A stretch of 64,000 nt of DNA from NCBI RefSeq assembly GCF_020852615.1, contig NZ_JADZAJ010000005.1, positions 1 through 64,000 on the forward strand. The letters run 5' to 3'. A program made the translations under genes and the position numbers. The notes beneath the pieces were generated by a model. The model was not told where the DNA came from. It was given only the letters and a program-made list of their open reading frames with translations, and made no database searches. The stretch comes from Nitrosomonas sp. (GTDB lineage Bacteria; Pseudomonadota; Gammaproteobacteria; Burkholderiales; Nitrosomonadaceae). Positions 47,722-57,713 of this stretch are shown in pieces (within the stretch, counting starts at the first letter, position 1; each line of letters begins with the position of its first letter).

Positions 47722-49362
47722 TTAATCCACGTTGATACAATACACCCGGTTGCGGCCAAGTTTTTTGGCTTCATACAGTGCCACATCCGCACGAGCCATC
47801 AGTTCTCCTGGCGTTGTATCGCCGGGGTGGCTCTGGGTAATACCAATACTCAAAGTAATTTCAACCGGGTTTTCTTCAAATTTTCGACAGGCTGCACTGG
47901 CCTCGGAACGGATCCGTTCTGCTGTTTTAATGGCAGCGCTGGAATTGGTCTCAATCAGAATAGCCATAAACTCATCTCCCCCGTAGCGCGCTGCGTAATC
48001 GATCGTTCTAACTGATTTCAGCAATACAGATGCCAGCGTGATCAGGATCTTGTCCCCCATAATGTGCCCGAGCTTATCATTGATGTTTTTAAAATAATCC
48101 ACATCAATCATCAACAGGCAAAAGGCACGATTGTTACGATGAAATCTGGCAAGTTGCTCGGTCAGGATGGTGTTAAGTTTTGTCCGGTTGTACAGCCCCG
48201 TTAGCCCATCCGTAATTGAAAGTGTTTGCAGAAGCTGATTTTGCTGCTGCATAGCCTGATTAACGGACATGATCTCCGTATGCTTGTTACGCAATGCATC
48301 AGTCATTTGATTGAAGATGGTGGTCAGCTGCCCGACTTCATCTTTTCGCTTGGCCGGCAGGTAGATATCCAGATTGCCTTCAGCAATTCCTCTTGCCGCG
48401 CTGATCAGCTGCTTTAACGGGGTAACAATGGAATGCCCCATGTACAGGGCGATCAGAGTGACGATGACCATTAATATTCCAACAAATTCGAGAAAGCGGT
48501 TGCGCAATTTCATCCATGCGGCCTGTATGGCGCTTTGATCCTGTTCCACCAAAGTGATTACCGGAATATTTTCTGATGTATGCAGCAGGCCAATTGCTTT
48601 CGGGTAAGCCAGCCCGTCATGAATTATCGATTCATCCTCGGCTTGCATGGATGTAAAATAATGCGGGTCCAGTGCTGCCAGATGATCAATTCCGGCAGCA
48701 CTGCTGAGTAATACCCTGCCTTCCTGATCTAACAGGGTAATTTCACCTGTCGAAAATCTGTTGATTTCCAGCAGCTTTCTCTTGAACAGCCCCAGGTCCA
48801 ATGTGGCTGCAATGGAGCCGATGAGCTGGCTGTCGTAAGACAGTACCGGGTAGACAACACTAAACGTCGCGGTATCGTAGAGAGTATTCCAATGCGGCGC
48901 AATGACGATCGTACCTCTGGTCAGAGAAACATGTGACCACTGTTCCGGGGATTCAATGACTTCCGGATTGCTGGCACTGCTTGCAACCATTTTTCGGGAA
49001 TGATCAAAAACAGTCAGCTCCAGCACCTCATCCAGTTTGCCTTTTACAGAAATCAGGTAGCTTGTCATCACTGACTGAACCGGTTTTGCCGTGCTGCCTT
49101 TTTTATTGAGAGAAACCAGCCCTTCGATAACAGGATTGGAGGTCGACAGGGCGCGGATGGTAAGCATATTTTCATCCATCCAGAGATTCAGCTGGCGATT
49201 GATGTTATCGGCAAGGACCCGCAACTCACGTGTAACACTGTCAACAATCATTGCTTCATTCTGTTTAAATGACAGCAAACCAAGGCCGGCCGTGGGTAAC
49301 AGCGTGGCAATCATGGCAAAGATCACAATTTTGCTTTTTATACTGTACAGAACGGGTCTCAA
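47722..49362 (-). CDS. Membrane diguanylate cyclase (sensor-HAMP-GGDEF)
   Basis: A 546-residue signalling protein. Helix 1 (about 10-30) and helix 2 (about 285-308) flank a periplasmic sensor that looks like a double-Cache domain. A HAMP linker (about 309-360) and a GGDEF domain (about 385-546) follow. The active-site motif is GGDEF at 461-465, intact. RTID at 452-455 lies five residues before it and forms an inhibitory I-site, so product inhibition by c-di-GMP is expected. It is 25 bp downstream of the peptide-type permease gene, suggesting co-transcription with a ligand-uptake system. Confidence 0.93.
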   Translation of the reverse strand: MRPVLYSIKSKIVIFAMIATLLPTAGLGLLSFKQNEAMIVDSVTRELRVLADNINRQLNLWMDENMLTIRALSTSNPVIEGLVSLNKKGSTAKPVQSVMTSYLISVKGKLDEVLELTVFDHSRKMVASSASNPEVIESPEQWSHVSLTRGTIVIAPHWNTLYDTATFSVVYPVLSYDSQLIGSIAATLDLGLFKRKLLEINRFSTGEITLLDQEGRVLLSSAAGIDHLAALDPHYFTSMQAEDESIIHDGLAYPKAIGLLHTSENIPVITLVEQDQSAIQAAWMKLRNRFLEFVGILMVIVTLIALYMGHSIVTPLKQLISAARGIAEGNLDIYLPAKRKDEVGQLTTIFNQMTDALRNKHTEIMSVNQAMQQQNQLLQTLSITDGLTGLYNRTKLNTILTEQLARFHRNNRAFCLLMIDVDYFKNINDKLGHIMGDKILITLASVLLKSVRTIDYAARYGGDEFMAILIETNSSAAIKTAERIRSEASAACRKFEENPVEITLSIGITQSHPGDTTPGELMARADVALYEAKKLGRNRVYCINVD

Positions 49363-49387
49363 GATAGACTGAACCTTAAATGAGTGA

Positions 49388-50365
49388 TTATTCCAACCTT
49401 ACTCTTGGATCTGCCAACGTGTAGGAAATATCGGTCAATACCAGCCCGATGATATAAAGCAGTGATCCCAGGAATACCATAGCGCGCACTACTGCAAAAT
49501 CCTGTGATTGAATCGCATCGATGGTATAGCTCCCCAGCCCCGGAATACCGAAGAATGATTCTGTAATCAGCCCGCCGAGAAAAAGCAGCGGAATTACAGC
49601 TACAGCACCGGTCAGTATGGGGATCAACGCATTTTTGAGCACATGTCTGAACAGGATCGCGCTTTCTGATAATCCTTTGGCCCGGGCAGTGCGGACATAA
49701 TCTCTGGTGATCTCCTCCAGAAAGAGGGTGCGATACCAGCGTGTATTGGCTCCGGCACTGCTGATTACACCAATAACGATGGGAAGCAAGAGGAATCGGC
49801 CGATATCCAGCCCGCTGCCATACCCGGAAACAGGTACCAGATGCCATAGTTTACCCGCCAGAAACTGGCCTCCTATGATGTAGAACAAACTGGAAACGGA
49901 CATGAGCATTACACACAGAATAACCCCCCAGAAATCGACATAAGTTGCACGAAAAAAAACCATCACCAGAGCAAAGGTAATGTAAGTCAGCAAACCGAGC
50001 AAAAACACGGGCAGCGCGATCGCCAGGCTTGGCCACATGCGCGACTGAATTTCGTAGGCAATATCACGGCCGTCATCAGCACGACCGAAATCGAAAACAA
50101 ACATCGAAACTGATTTTTCAAAGAAGATGGTGTTGGTAAATTTTTCGAACCTGTGGGCGGTTTCGTTATAGAGCAGCGGTTTGTTATAGCCATGTTCCTC
50201 CTTCCATTTCCAGATGGCTTCTCCGGTAACATGCTTGGTGCCAAGGTGCATACGTGCCATGTCATCAGGTGTGTTGACCACAAAAAAAAGTACGAAAGTG
50301 ATGAGATTAACGCCAGCGAGAATTGGAAGTGCATAGAGTATCCGGCGGATGATGTAATTCAGCAT
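49388..50365 (-). CDS. Peptide-type ABC transporter permease (OppB-like)
   Basis: A 325-residue inner-membrane permease with six helices. The N-terminus IIRRILYALPILAGVNLITFVLFF is typical of the OppB/DppB class, and the coupling loop EITRDYVRTARAKGLSE (EAA region) is present. The start at the ATG at 50365 begins the first helix; a further in-frame ATG at 50407 overlaps the binding-protein gene. Its usual partner OppC and the two ATPases are not found next to it; the cyclase gene follows directly. It must pair with subunits encoded elsewhere or be non-functional. Confidence 0.9.
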   Translation of the reverse strand: MLNYIIRRILYALPILAGVNLITFVLFFVVNTPDDMARMHLGTKHVTGEAIWKWKEEHGYNKPLLYNETAHRFEKFTNTIFFEKSVSMFVFDFGRADDGRDIAYEIQSRMWPSLAIALPVFLLGLLTYITFALVMVFFRATYVDFWGVILCVMLMSVSSLFYIIGGQFLAGKLWHLVPVSGYGSGLDIGRFLLLPIVIGVISSAGANTRWYRTLFLEEITRDYVRTARAKGLSESAILFRHVLKNALIPILTGAVAVIPLLFLGGLITESFFGIPGLGSYTIDAIQSQDFAVVRAMVFLGSLLYIIGLVLTDISYTLADPRVRLE

Positions 50366-50387
50366 GGGTTTAAAATGGACCGGGCCG

Positions 50388-52655
50388 TCAGTTAAGTAAT
50401 GCAGCAATACTCTGTTGCTGTTGTTTACGGCGATACATCAGCCATGCCGGTAACAGTACGACAATCAGCAACACCATTCCTGTACCAATTGGCCATAGTA
50501 CGGGCTGATTCCACTCGCTGCGTTTCTGATCACGTAATTCCGGGTTAATCCGATAATATTTGAGCATGTTGTATGCCATTCGATTGGGTTTCACATTCTG
50601 ATACCAGGCGTGATACAGCGCGAATTCTTTTGGATGATAACCCCACAGCCAGGGGGCATCTTCCCGCAGTATCGTAACCATTCGATCGATAATCTGCACG
50701 CGCTGCGGGCCATGCTCCATATTTTTCATCTGTTCGAACAGGTGGTTATATTCAGCATTGTCATAATTTGCCGCATTTTCGCCACTATCGGCCACTTTGC
50801 CCTGCGGGCCGTATAACAGAAACAGAAAATTTTCCGGATCCGGGTAATCTGCATTCCAGCCCCATTCAAAAATCTGGGCATTGCCCTTGCGAATTTTGTC
50901 CTGGAAACGGTTGTAGTCCGTACTGCGCACAACCAGCTGGATATTGAGTTTGTGAAACTGCTTGCGCATCCAGTCAAGGATAGATCGGTCATCGGCGCTG
51001 CGCGAGGTGACATCGTAGTACAACATAAGCGGCTTTCCGGTTTTACGGCTGATTCCTCCAGGGTAGCCTGCTTCAGCAAGCAATGCCTGCGCCTGTCTGA
51101 TTGACTTGCGCTGCACTTCACCGTTTTGCCACGCATAGACGATTGGATTGATTCCCGTCTCGCCTTCGTGATAACCCTCAATTCCCGGGGGAATCGGCCC
51201 GTGTGCAGCAATACCGCGCCCGTTGGCAAATATGGACAGATATTCTTCGTAATTAACTGCAATGGAAATCGCCTGGCGCAGTTTACGTGCTGAAGCCTTT
51301 TCTGCTTCACTGCGGCCTCCCACGACCGGATCAAGCATATTGAAACCGATGTAATACGTCGATGGCGCAACAGCTGTTTCCAGCCGGATTCCCTGTGCTT
51401 CCATTTCGTCTGTAATGGTTGCTTCACCCTGTCCTGTTATTTGTACCGCCTGATCGAAACTGTCCGAACCAATGCTGGAGGCATCGTAATAGCCCTGCAA
51501 AAATTTGTTCCAGTAGGGGATGCTTTCCTTTTCCCGGCTGTACACAATTTTGTCAATGAATGGCAACGGCTTGCCGGCATCACGCAGCAACCCTTTGTTG
51601 ATATCTTCCGGCATTCCGTCGTCAGGGTAGTACTCCCCCCGGAAGTTGGGGTTACGTTCCAGCACCATAATCCGGTTGGGATTATTTTCGGTCAGCATGT
51701 ACGGGCCGGTCCCTACCGGATACCAGTCGAGTGTGAAATTTTTTTCAGCCATACCGGGTTGTGAAAAAAAATGATCCGCTTCCCAGGGAACCGGCGCAAA
51801 AAATGCCATAGTCAGCCAGTAGATAAATTGAGGATATTTACCTTTGATACGAATGTGGTAAGTGTAATCATCCACTCGTTCCACCCCGGCCAGAGGAAAA
51901 TTGCGTAAATCCAGAAAACTGTTTTCGGGCTGTATTTCAGCTTGCCGTTTCAGGACATTAGCATATTCGCGCAATCCTGTAATGTAATCCGCCATCAGGC
52001 CAAATATTGGTGAATGCAACCCGGGATGAGCCAGCCGCTTGATCTGGTAGATAAAGTCGTCAGCTACCAGTTCCCGCGTACCGGTATGTTTAAAATCACT
52101 GATCTTATGGACAGGCTGCATATCCTGCGCGGTCAGTGCATGATAAAGCAGGCTCCTATTTTCGTTTCTGGCAAAGGCCGGGTGGGGCTGGTAGAAAATA
52201 CCGGGTTTAATTGCGATTTTGTAAATGGAATAGGCAATATCGGCATCAGCCGCATCAGCAGGTAATTGTTTATCATTACTGTCAAAGTAGCTGACGGCTG
52301 GCAGGTTGCTGGCAGTTTGCGGGATCAGTGTCAATGGTCGTTTCAGAAAATGGTACTGCAGCGGTGGCTGATAAATCTGGGCAGTAAACTGGATTTCGTT
52401 TGAGCTGTATGATTGCACGGGATCAAGGTGTTTCGGGCGTTCAGCAAACGCACTGTAGAGGATGTTTTTTCCGGAGTCCGCAGCTGGATAAGGGTTGTTC
52501 CAGATCCCCGTGCAACCGGACAATATCGCATTCAGAAAAAACAGGCCGGTTGTCAGACTGATTGTCCGCCCCGGGCGAAAAACCCGCTTTATGATGGAAC
52601 AGATCAGAGTCAAACAATCATATGCACGAACCGACTGTAACCAGATTTTTTTCAT
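50388..52655 (-). CDS. Family 5 extracellular solute-binding lipoprotein with C-terminal helix
   Basis: A 755-residue periplasmic binding protein of the DppA/OppA type. A lipoprotein signal is visible: hydrophobic TTGLFFLNAILSGC with Cys48, after an unusually long basic N-region, so the true start could be later. The core (about 75-680) has RPKHLDPVQSYSSNE and the RQAISIAVNYEEYL segment of the family. Unlike most members it ends with a membrane helix (about 718-740) followed by RRKQQQQ, so it may be anchored at both ends. It is larger than the usual ~530 residues because of insertions in the first half. It is 22 bp before the permease gene. Confidence 0.85.
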   Translation of the reverse strand: MKKIWLQSVRAYDCLTLICSIIKRVFRPGRTISLTTGLFFLNAILSGCTGIWNNPYPAADSGKNILYSAFAERPKHLDPVQSYSSNEIQFTAQIYQPPLQYHFLKRPLTLIPQTASNLPAVSYFDSNDKQLPADAADADIAYSIYKIAIKPGIFYQPHPAFARNENRSLLYHALTAQDMQPVHKISDFKHTGTRELVADDFIYQIKRLAHPGLHSPIFGLMADYITGLREYANVLKRQAEIQPENSFLDLRNFPLAGVERVDDYTYHIRIKGKYPQFIYWLTMAFFAPVPWEADHFFSQPGMAEKNFTLDWYPVGTGPYMLTENNPNRIMVLERNPNFRGEYYPDDGMPEDINKGLLRDAGKPLPFIDKIVYSREKESIPYWNKFLQGYYDASSIGSDSFDQAVQITGQGEATITDEMEAQGIRLETAVAPSTYYIGFNMLDPVVGGRSEAEKASARKLRQAISIAVNYEEYLSIFANGRGIAAHGPIPPGIEGYHEGETGINPIVYAWQNGEVQRKSIRQAQALLAEAGYPGGISRKTGKPLMLYYDVTSRSADDRSILDWMRKQFHKLNIQLVVRSTDYNRFQDKIRKGNAQIFEWGWNADYPDPENFLFLLYGPQGKVADSGENAANYDNAEYNHLFEQMKNMEHGPQRVQIIDRMVTILREDAPWLWGYHPKEFALYHAWYQNVKPNRMAYNMLKYYRINPELRDQKRSEWNQPVLWPIGTGMVLLIVVLLPAWLMYRRKQQQQSIAALLN

Positions 52656-52819
52656 AAGTAATTAAAGATTTCAGATATCCCGGTTGCCACATAAAGAAAG
52701 AGGCTCGAAGCTGTATTGCAAATATGAGAAAATTGGCACTGTCGAAAGTCAGTTTGATACCCGGGCCTGAGCCGTTCAGCCGGATGCCCTTTAACCCGTA
52801 CAACTACATTGAGTGAGCC

Positions 52820-53251
52820 ATGATACCCCGTCCCATACCTGAACCCAGCCCCGATCTGTACACTGAGGAAGAAGTTTCAAAACTGGTGCACGAATTTTAT
52901 GCCAAGGCGAGAAAAGATGCTGCATTAGGCCCCATCTTTGAAGAGCATGTAATTGACTGGGATGCGCATTTCGTGCAGATGATCAATTTCTGGTCTGCAC
53001 AATTACGTGGCACCAGCCGTTTCCGTGGTGCTCCCATGCCTAAACACATCGCACTGCCGGAACTGGATGATTCACTTTTCAAACGCTGGTTGCAGCTTTT
53101 CCGGCAAACCACTCTTGAACTGGGTAATCCGACGCTGAAACTGCATGCGGATGCCGTTGCCGAATTTATTGCAGGTCGTCTCTGGATGGGTTACCAGATG
53201 AGTCATTTTCCACATCGTGAACCAGCCGTTCTTGATACCTCCGGAGTGTAA
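52820..53251 (+). CDS. Group III truncated haemoglobin
   Basis: A 143-residue globin of the 2-over-2 class. It has the family N-region LVHEFYAKARKDAALGPIFEEHV, FWSAQLRGTSRFRG, and the proximal-His region PMPKHIALPELD, followed by FKRWLQLFRQT. Group III members bind O2 or NO and are common in proteobacteria, with proposed roles in NO or peroxide metabolism. An ammonia oxidiser makes NO, which would fit a detoxifying role (inference). It lies 51 bp upstream of ribF on the same strand. Confidence 0.9.
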   Translation: MIPRPIPEPSPDLYTEEEVSKLVHEFYAKARKDAALGPIFEEHVIDWDAHFVQMINFWSAQLRGTSRFRGAPMPKHIALPELDDSLFKRWLQLFRQTTLELGNPTLKLHADAVAEFIAGRLWMGYQMSHFPHREPAVLDTSGV

Positions 53252-53302
53252 GGCAAGCGGCAAATTCAATTTGTCTGACTGGATAATGCCGGTTCTGATG
53301 GT

Positions 53303-54280
53303 ATGCATATAACCCGGCGGCGGATAACGGACAGGGGAGAGCCTGTTGCACTGACCATAGGCAACTTTGACGGCGTGCATCTTGGTCACCAGGCAATGAT
53401 TGCCCGGTTGAAACGGGCTGCCGGCCGTTTGGGAATTGCTGCATGTGTCATGACATTCGAGCCGCATCCGCGAGAACGGCTGATGCCAGGGCAGGCTCCA
53501 GCAAGGTTGACTGATCTGCGTGAAAAACTGGAGTTACTGGCCGCATACGGCGTAAGCCGGGCGCAGATCTGCCGCTTCGATCATGCTTTCGCAAAAATCA
53601 GTGCGGAATCGTTCGTTACGCGCATTTTGCAGCAGGAGATGAATGTTCGCTGGCTGTTGGTAGGAGAGGATTTTCGCTTTGGTGCTCAACGCACTGGTGA
53701 TATTGCCCTGCTGCAAAAGATTTTTCCGGAATCAGGCGAAAGAGAACTGGAAATAATGCCTCCCGTTACCCTAGACGGGCAACGGGTTTCAAGTACCGCT
53801 GTGCGTAGCGCCTTGTTATCCGGTGATCTTGATCTGGCAACAGATCTGATGGGGCGCCCTTACAGTGTAAGCGGCCGAGTTGTGGACGGACTCAAACTGG
53901 GCAGAGAACTGGGTTTCCCAACTGCCAATATCCGACTGAAACAGCAACGCCTGCCATTAAACGGTATTTTTGCAGTGGAAGCCGGCTGGTGCAATGATTC
54001 CGGCCATACACGCAGAGCCAGAGGAGTGGCCAGCCTGGGTGTCCGGCCAACAGTTCTCAATGATGCACAACCTCTGCTGGAAGTACATTTGTTTGATTTT
54101 AACGAACAGATCTATGGGCAGCGTTTGCGTATTGATTTTTTACAGAAGCTCAGGGATGAAGAAAAATTTCCTGATATAGAAACACTCATAACACAGATAG
54201 AGCATGACATAGATTGCGCTAAAGCCTATTTTTCCCGTATGGATGCCGCCATGCACCAAACTGTCTGTCTGGATTGCTGA
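53303..54280 (+). CDS. ribF: Bifunctional riboflavin kinase / FAD synthetase
   Basis: A 325-residue enzyme making FMN and FAD from riboflavin and ATP. The N-terminal adenylyltransferase domain (about 10-180) has [15 protein letters not shown] and the [14 protein letters not shown] loop. The C-terminal kinase domain (about 185-310) has [11 protein letters not shown] and the [15 protein letters not shown] segment. Length is normal. It starts the common proteobacterial order ribF-ileS-lspA; ileS starts one base after its stop. Confidence 0.95.
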   Translation: MHITRRRITDRGEPVALTIGNFDGVHLGHQAMIARLKRAAGRLGIAACVMTFEPHPRERLMPGQAPARLTDLREKLELLAAYGVSRAQICRFDHAFAKISAESFVTRILQQEMNVRWLLVGEDFRFGAQRTGDIALLQKIFPESGERELEIMPPVTLDGQRVSSTAVRSALLSGDLDLATDLMGRPYSVSGRVVDGLKLGRELGFPTANIRLKQQRLPLNGIFAVEAGWCNDSGHTRRARGVASLGVRPTVLNDAQPLLEVHLFDFNEQIYGQRLRIDFLQKLRDEEKFPDIETLITQIEHDIDCAKAYFSRMDAAMHQTVCLDC

Positions 54281-54281
54281 A

Positions 54282-57104
54282 ATGACCATTGACTATAAAA
54301 AAACCCTGAATCTGCCTGATACACCTTTTCCCATGCGTGGGGATCTGGCTCGACGTGAACCTGCCATGCTCAAAGCCTGGCAGGAAAAAAAACTCTACCG
54401 GAAGATACGGACGGCCTGTCAGGGACGGCCAAAGTTTATCCTGCATGATGGCCCGCCTTATGCTAATGGTGATATCCATATCGGTCACGCTGTCAATAAA
54501 ATTCTTAAAGATATTATTATTAAAAGCAAAACATTATCCGGTTTTGATGCCCCGTATGTGCCGGGCTGGGATTGCCATGGTTTGCCAATTGAACATCAGA
54601 TTGAAAAAAAACATGGAAAACATTTGCCGGCCGATCAGGTGCGCCAGCTTTGCCGGGTTTTTGCACAAGAACAGGTAGATCGGCAGAAAGCCGACTTTAT
54701 AAGGCTGGGTGTACTGGGGGACTGGGATAATCCCTACCTCACAATGAATTATGCAACTGAGGCTGGCATTATTCGTGCACTGGGGAAGATTTACCGCAAT
54801 GGCTACCTTTATCAGGGGCAAAAGCCGGTCAACTGGTGTATTGATTGCGGTTCGGCACTGGCGGAAGCCGAGGTGGAATATGAAAACAAGCATTCACCTG
54901 CGATTGATGTCGGATTTGAGATTGTCACCGGAGAGAATGGCAACCTTCCGCTTGCAGAAATCCCGGCAATGGAAGTTCCTGCCGGTACCCGTATTTTTGC
55001 TGTGATCTGGACAACCACACCATGGACACTTCCGGCCAACCAGGCGGTTTGCGTACATCCTGATTTTGAATATAGTCTGGTCGATACTTCACGTGGCTGG
55101 CTGCTTCTGGCTTCCGGACTGGTGGAAAGCTGTCTTGCCCGTTTTCAGCTTGAAGGGCGGGTGGTGGCAACCTGCCAGGGCCATTCTCTGGAAGGGTTGA
55201 CCCTGCGCCATCCTTTTGCTGATCGCAGCGTCAGGATAATCAGCGGAAAGCATGTCACACTGGAGGCGGGTACCGGCCTGGTTCATACCGCACCGGCACA
55301 CGGGCTGGATGACTATTTTGTCGGCCAGCAGTATGGTTTGCCAAGCGACAGCCCGGTTAAAGGAGATGGAAAATTTTCAGAACAGACGCCACTGGTGGGA
55401 GGAATGTTTGTCTGGAAGGCTAACAGCGTTGTGATTGAAACCTTGCAGGCGAACGGGAACTTGCTGCATGCAGAAACCATCGAGCATAGTTACCCCCATT
55501 GCTGGCGACACAAAACTCCGATTATATTTCGTGCAACACCACAATGGTTTATCGGGATGCAGCGACAGGCTGCCACTGAATCACAATCTGCCGGTGAATC
55601 ATTGCGCGATCTTGCACGCAGCGCGGTAGAAAATACACACTTTTACCCTGCCTGGGGCAGGGCACGGCTGGAAGCCATGATCGGCAACAGGCCCGACTGG
55701 TGTATTTCACGCCAGCGCAACTGGGGTGTTCCAATGACCTTTTTTATCCACAGAGAAACCCATGCACTGCATCCACACACCCCTGCACTGCTGGAAAAAG
55801 TAGCTGATCTGGTCGAGCAACAGGGGATTGAAGCATGGTTCAGTCTGGATGCGGCTGAGCTGCTGGGTGAAGAAGCCCGGTACTATCAAAAGCTGACAGA
55901 TACGCTGGATGTCTGGTTCGATTCCGGCACCACTCATGAAACCGTATTGAAACAGAATCCGCAGCTGAAACATCCGGCTGATCTTTATCTGGAGGGTTCT
56001 GACCAGCATCGGGGCTGGTTCCAGTCCTCATTGCTGACAGGGTGCGCAATCGACGGTTATGCTCCTTATGCTGCCTTGCTTACACACGGTTTCGTAGTGG
56101 ACGGGCAGGGCTACAAAATGAGTAAATCAAAGGGTAATGTTATCGCTCCTCAGAAAATTGCTGATACGCTTGGCGCTGACATCTTGCGCTTATGGGTTGC
56201 TTCTACCGACTACTCTGGAGAACTCTCCATTTCTGATGAAATTCTCAAGCGTACAGTTGAAACCTATCGCCGCATCCGTAATACCCTGCGTTTCCTGCTG
56301 GCTAACCTGGCTGATTTCGATCCGGCTGCAGACACATTGCCACCAGCTGAATGGGTAGAAATTGACCGTTATATGCTTGTCTATACAGCAGCGCTGCAGA
56401 ATGAACTGCTCGGGCTGTATGAACGGTATGAATTTCATCAGATCGTTACCCGGCTGCACCATTTTTGTTCTGAAGATTTGGGTGGGTTCTACCTGGACAT
56501 TCTCAAGGATCGCCTTTATACCTCATCAACGAATGGTAAAGCACGGCATTCCGCACAGAATGCGCTTTACCATATTGCACACAGTCTGGTACGCCTGTTT
56601 GCTCCCGTATTAAGCTTCACTTCTGAAGAAGTCTGGCAGGCACTGGGTAAATCGGCAGAAGACAGTATATTTTTGCAAACCTGGCATCGTTTTTCGGAAC
56701 AGCCGGAAATGTTATCCGGTACCCAACCCCTGATGCAGCGCTGGCAACGGTTGCGTGAACTGCGTGCCAGAGTGTTAAAACAGCTTGAGGATGCGCGTAT
56801 TCAGGGCACGATTGGCTCATCACTGGCTGCTGTTGTTGAAATTCATGCGACAGGTGAAGATTTTGCCCTGCTCAATTCACTGGGTGACGATCTTCGGTTT
56901 GTGCTGATCACATCAGAAGTGTATTTGACACGGGCAGACAATGCCGCTGAGGAAAGCATCCGGGTGACAGCCAGCACGTATGTAAAATGTGAACGCTGCT
57001 GGCATTATCGGCAGGATGTGGGGGCAGTACCTGAGCATTCCTCACTGTGTGGCCGTTGTGTAAACAATCTTGCAGGCCCCGGCGAGCATCGCCGTTTTGC
57101 CTGA
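54282..57104 (+). CDS. ileS: Isoleucyl-tRNA synthetase
   Basis: A 940-residue class I synthetase that charges tRNA-Ile. The HIGH motif appears as HIGH in [16 protein letters not shown] (about 57-72) and the KMSKS loop as KMSKSKGNV. The editing domain sits between them with [12 protein letters not shown]. The C-terminus has the zinc motif CERC and CGRC of the bacterial type. The start at 54282 comes one base after ribF; a longer in-frame reading from 54243 would overlap ribF. lspA follows after 40 bp. Confidence 0.97.
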   Translation: MTIDYKKTLNLPDTPFPMRGDLARREPAMLKAWQEKKLYRKIRTACQGRPKFILHDGPPYANGDIHIGHAVNKILKDIIIKSKTLSGFDAPYVPGWDCHGLPIEHQIEKKHGKHLPADQVRQLCRVFAQEQVDRQKADFIRLGVLGDWDNPYLTMNYATEAGIIRALGKIYRNGYLYQGQKPVNWCIDCGSALAEAEVEYENKHSPAIDVGFEIVTGENGNLPLAEIPAMEVPAGTRIFAVIWTTTPWTLPANQAVCVHPDFEYSLVDTSRGWLLLASGLVESCLARFQLEGRVVATCQGHSLEGLTLRHPFADRSVRIISGKHVTLEAGTGLVHTAPAHGLDDYFVGQQYGLPSDSPVKGDGKFSEQTPLVGGMFVWKANSVVIETLQANGNLLHAETIEHSYPHCWRHKTPIIFRATPQWFIGMQRQAATESQSAGESLRDLARSAVENTHFYPAWGRARLEAMIGNRPDWCISRQRNWGVPMTFFIHRETHALHPHTPALLEKVADLVEQQGIEAWFSLDAAELLGEEARYYQKLTDTLDVWFDSGTTHETVLKQNPQLKHPADLYLEGSDQHRGWFQSSLLTGCAIDGYAPYAALLTHGFVVDGQGYKMSKSKGNVIAPQKIADTLGADILRLWVASTDYSGELSISDEILKRTVETYRRIRNTLRFLLANLADFDPAADTLPPAEWVEIDRYMLVYTAALQNELLGLYERYEFHQIVTRLHHFCSEDLGGFYLDILKDRLYTSSTNGKARHSAQNALYHIAHSLVRLFAPVLSFTSEEVWQALGKSAEDSIFLQTWHRFSEQPEMLSGTQPLMQRWQRLRELRARVLKQLEDARIQGTIGSSLAAVVEIHATGEDFALLNSLGDDLRFVLITSEVYLTRADNAAEESIRVTASTYVKCERCWHYRQDVGAVPEHSSLCGRCVNNLAGPGEHRRFA

Positions 57105-57144
57105 TTAACAGACCCATTGCTGAAAAAATATATAAAAGCAAACA

Positions 57145-57627
57145 ATGAAACTTTATTACAGTCTGATTCTGGCAGTGGTCGTCCTGGCGCTGGATTTACT
57201 CTCCAAACGCTGGATTGAATTTAATCTGGCTTATGACCAGCAGATAGTAATTACCGATTTTTTCAATCTTGTACTTGCCTACAATGCAGGTGCGGCTTTC
57301 AGTTTCCTGAGTGATGCTTCTGGCTGGCAGCGCTGGTTTTTAAGCGCAATTGCTGCCCTTGTATCCTCCCTGATTATCTATCTGTTGTATAAAAACACAT
57401 CAAACCGATTGTTCTGCTTTGCACTGAGCCTTATTCTGGGAGGGGCACTGGGTAATCTCTGGGATCGTATTATGCTCGGACATGTTGTTGATTTTCTGGA
57501 TTTTCATTTGAGAGGCTATCACTGGCCGGCATTTAATCTTGCGGATTCGGCCATTTTTTGCGGAGCATTTCTGCTGATTCTGGACAGCATCCGGAACGGG
57601 CGAAAAGATTCTGTTCAGGGAGGGTAA
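57145..57627 (+). CDS. lspA: Lipoprotein signal peptidase (signal peptidase II)
   Basis: A 160-residue inner-membrane aspartic protease with four helices that cleaves prolipoproteins before the lipidated Cys. The catalytic pair is Asp116 in GHVVDFLDF and Asp134 in FNLADSAIF. NAGAAFSFL and GGALGNLWDRI are conserved. It acts before Lnt (7519). No clear ribosome binding site precedes the ATG. In many relatives ispH follows; here it is an agmatinase gene, 86 bp on. Confidence 0.96.
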   Translation: MKLYYSLILAVVVLALDLLSKRWIEFNLAYDQQIVITDFFNLVLAYNAGAAFSFLSDASGWQRWFLSAIAALVSSLIIYLLYKNTSNRLFCFALSLILGGALGNLWDRIMLGHVVDFLDFHLRGYHWPAFNLADSAIFCGAFLLILDSIRNGRKDSVQGG

Positions 57628-57713
57628 GTACATTTTTACTCTGCACTGCGACACGTTGCTTCCTGTTGCATCGAAATTAAAACAGGGAATCGGAGTAACA
57701 ACAGGGGCAGATA

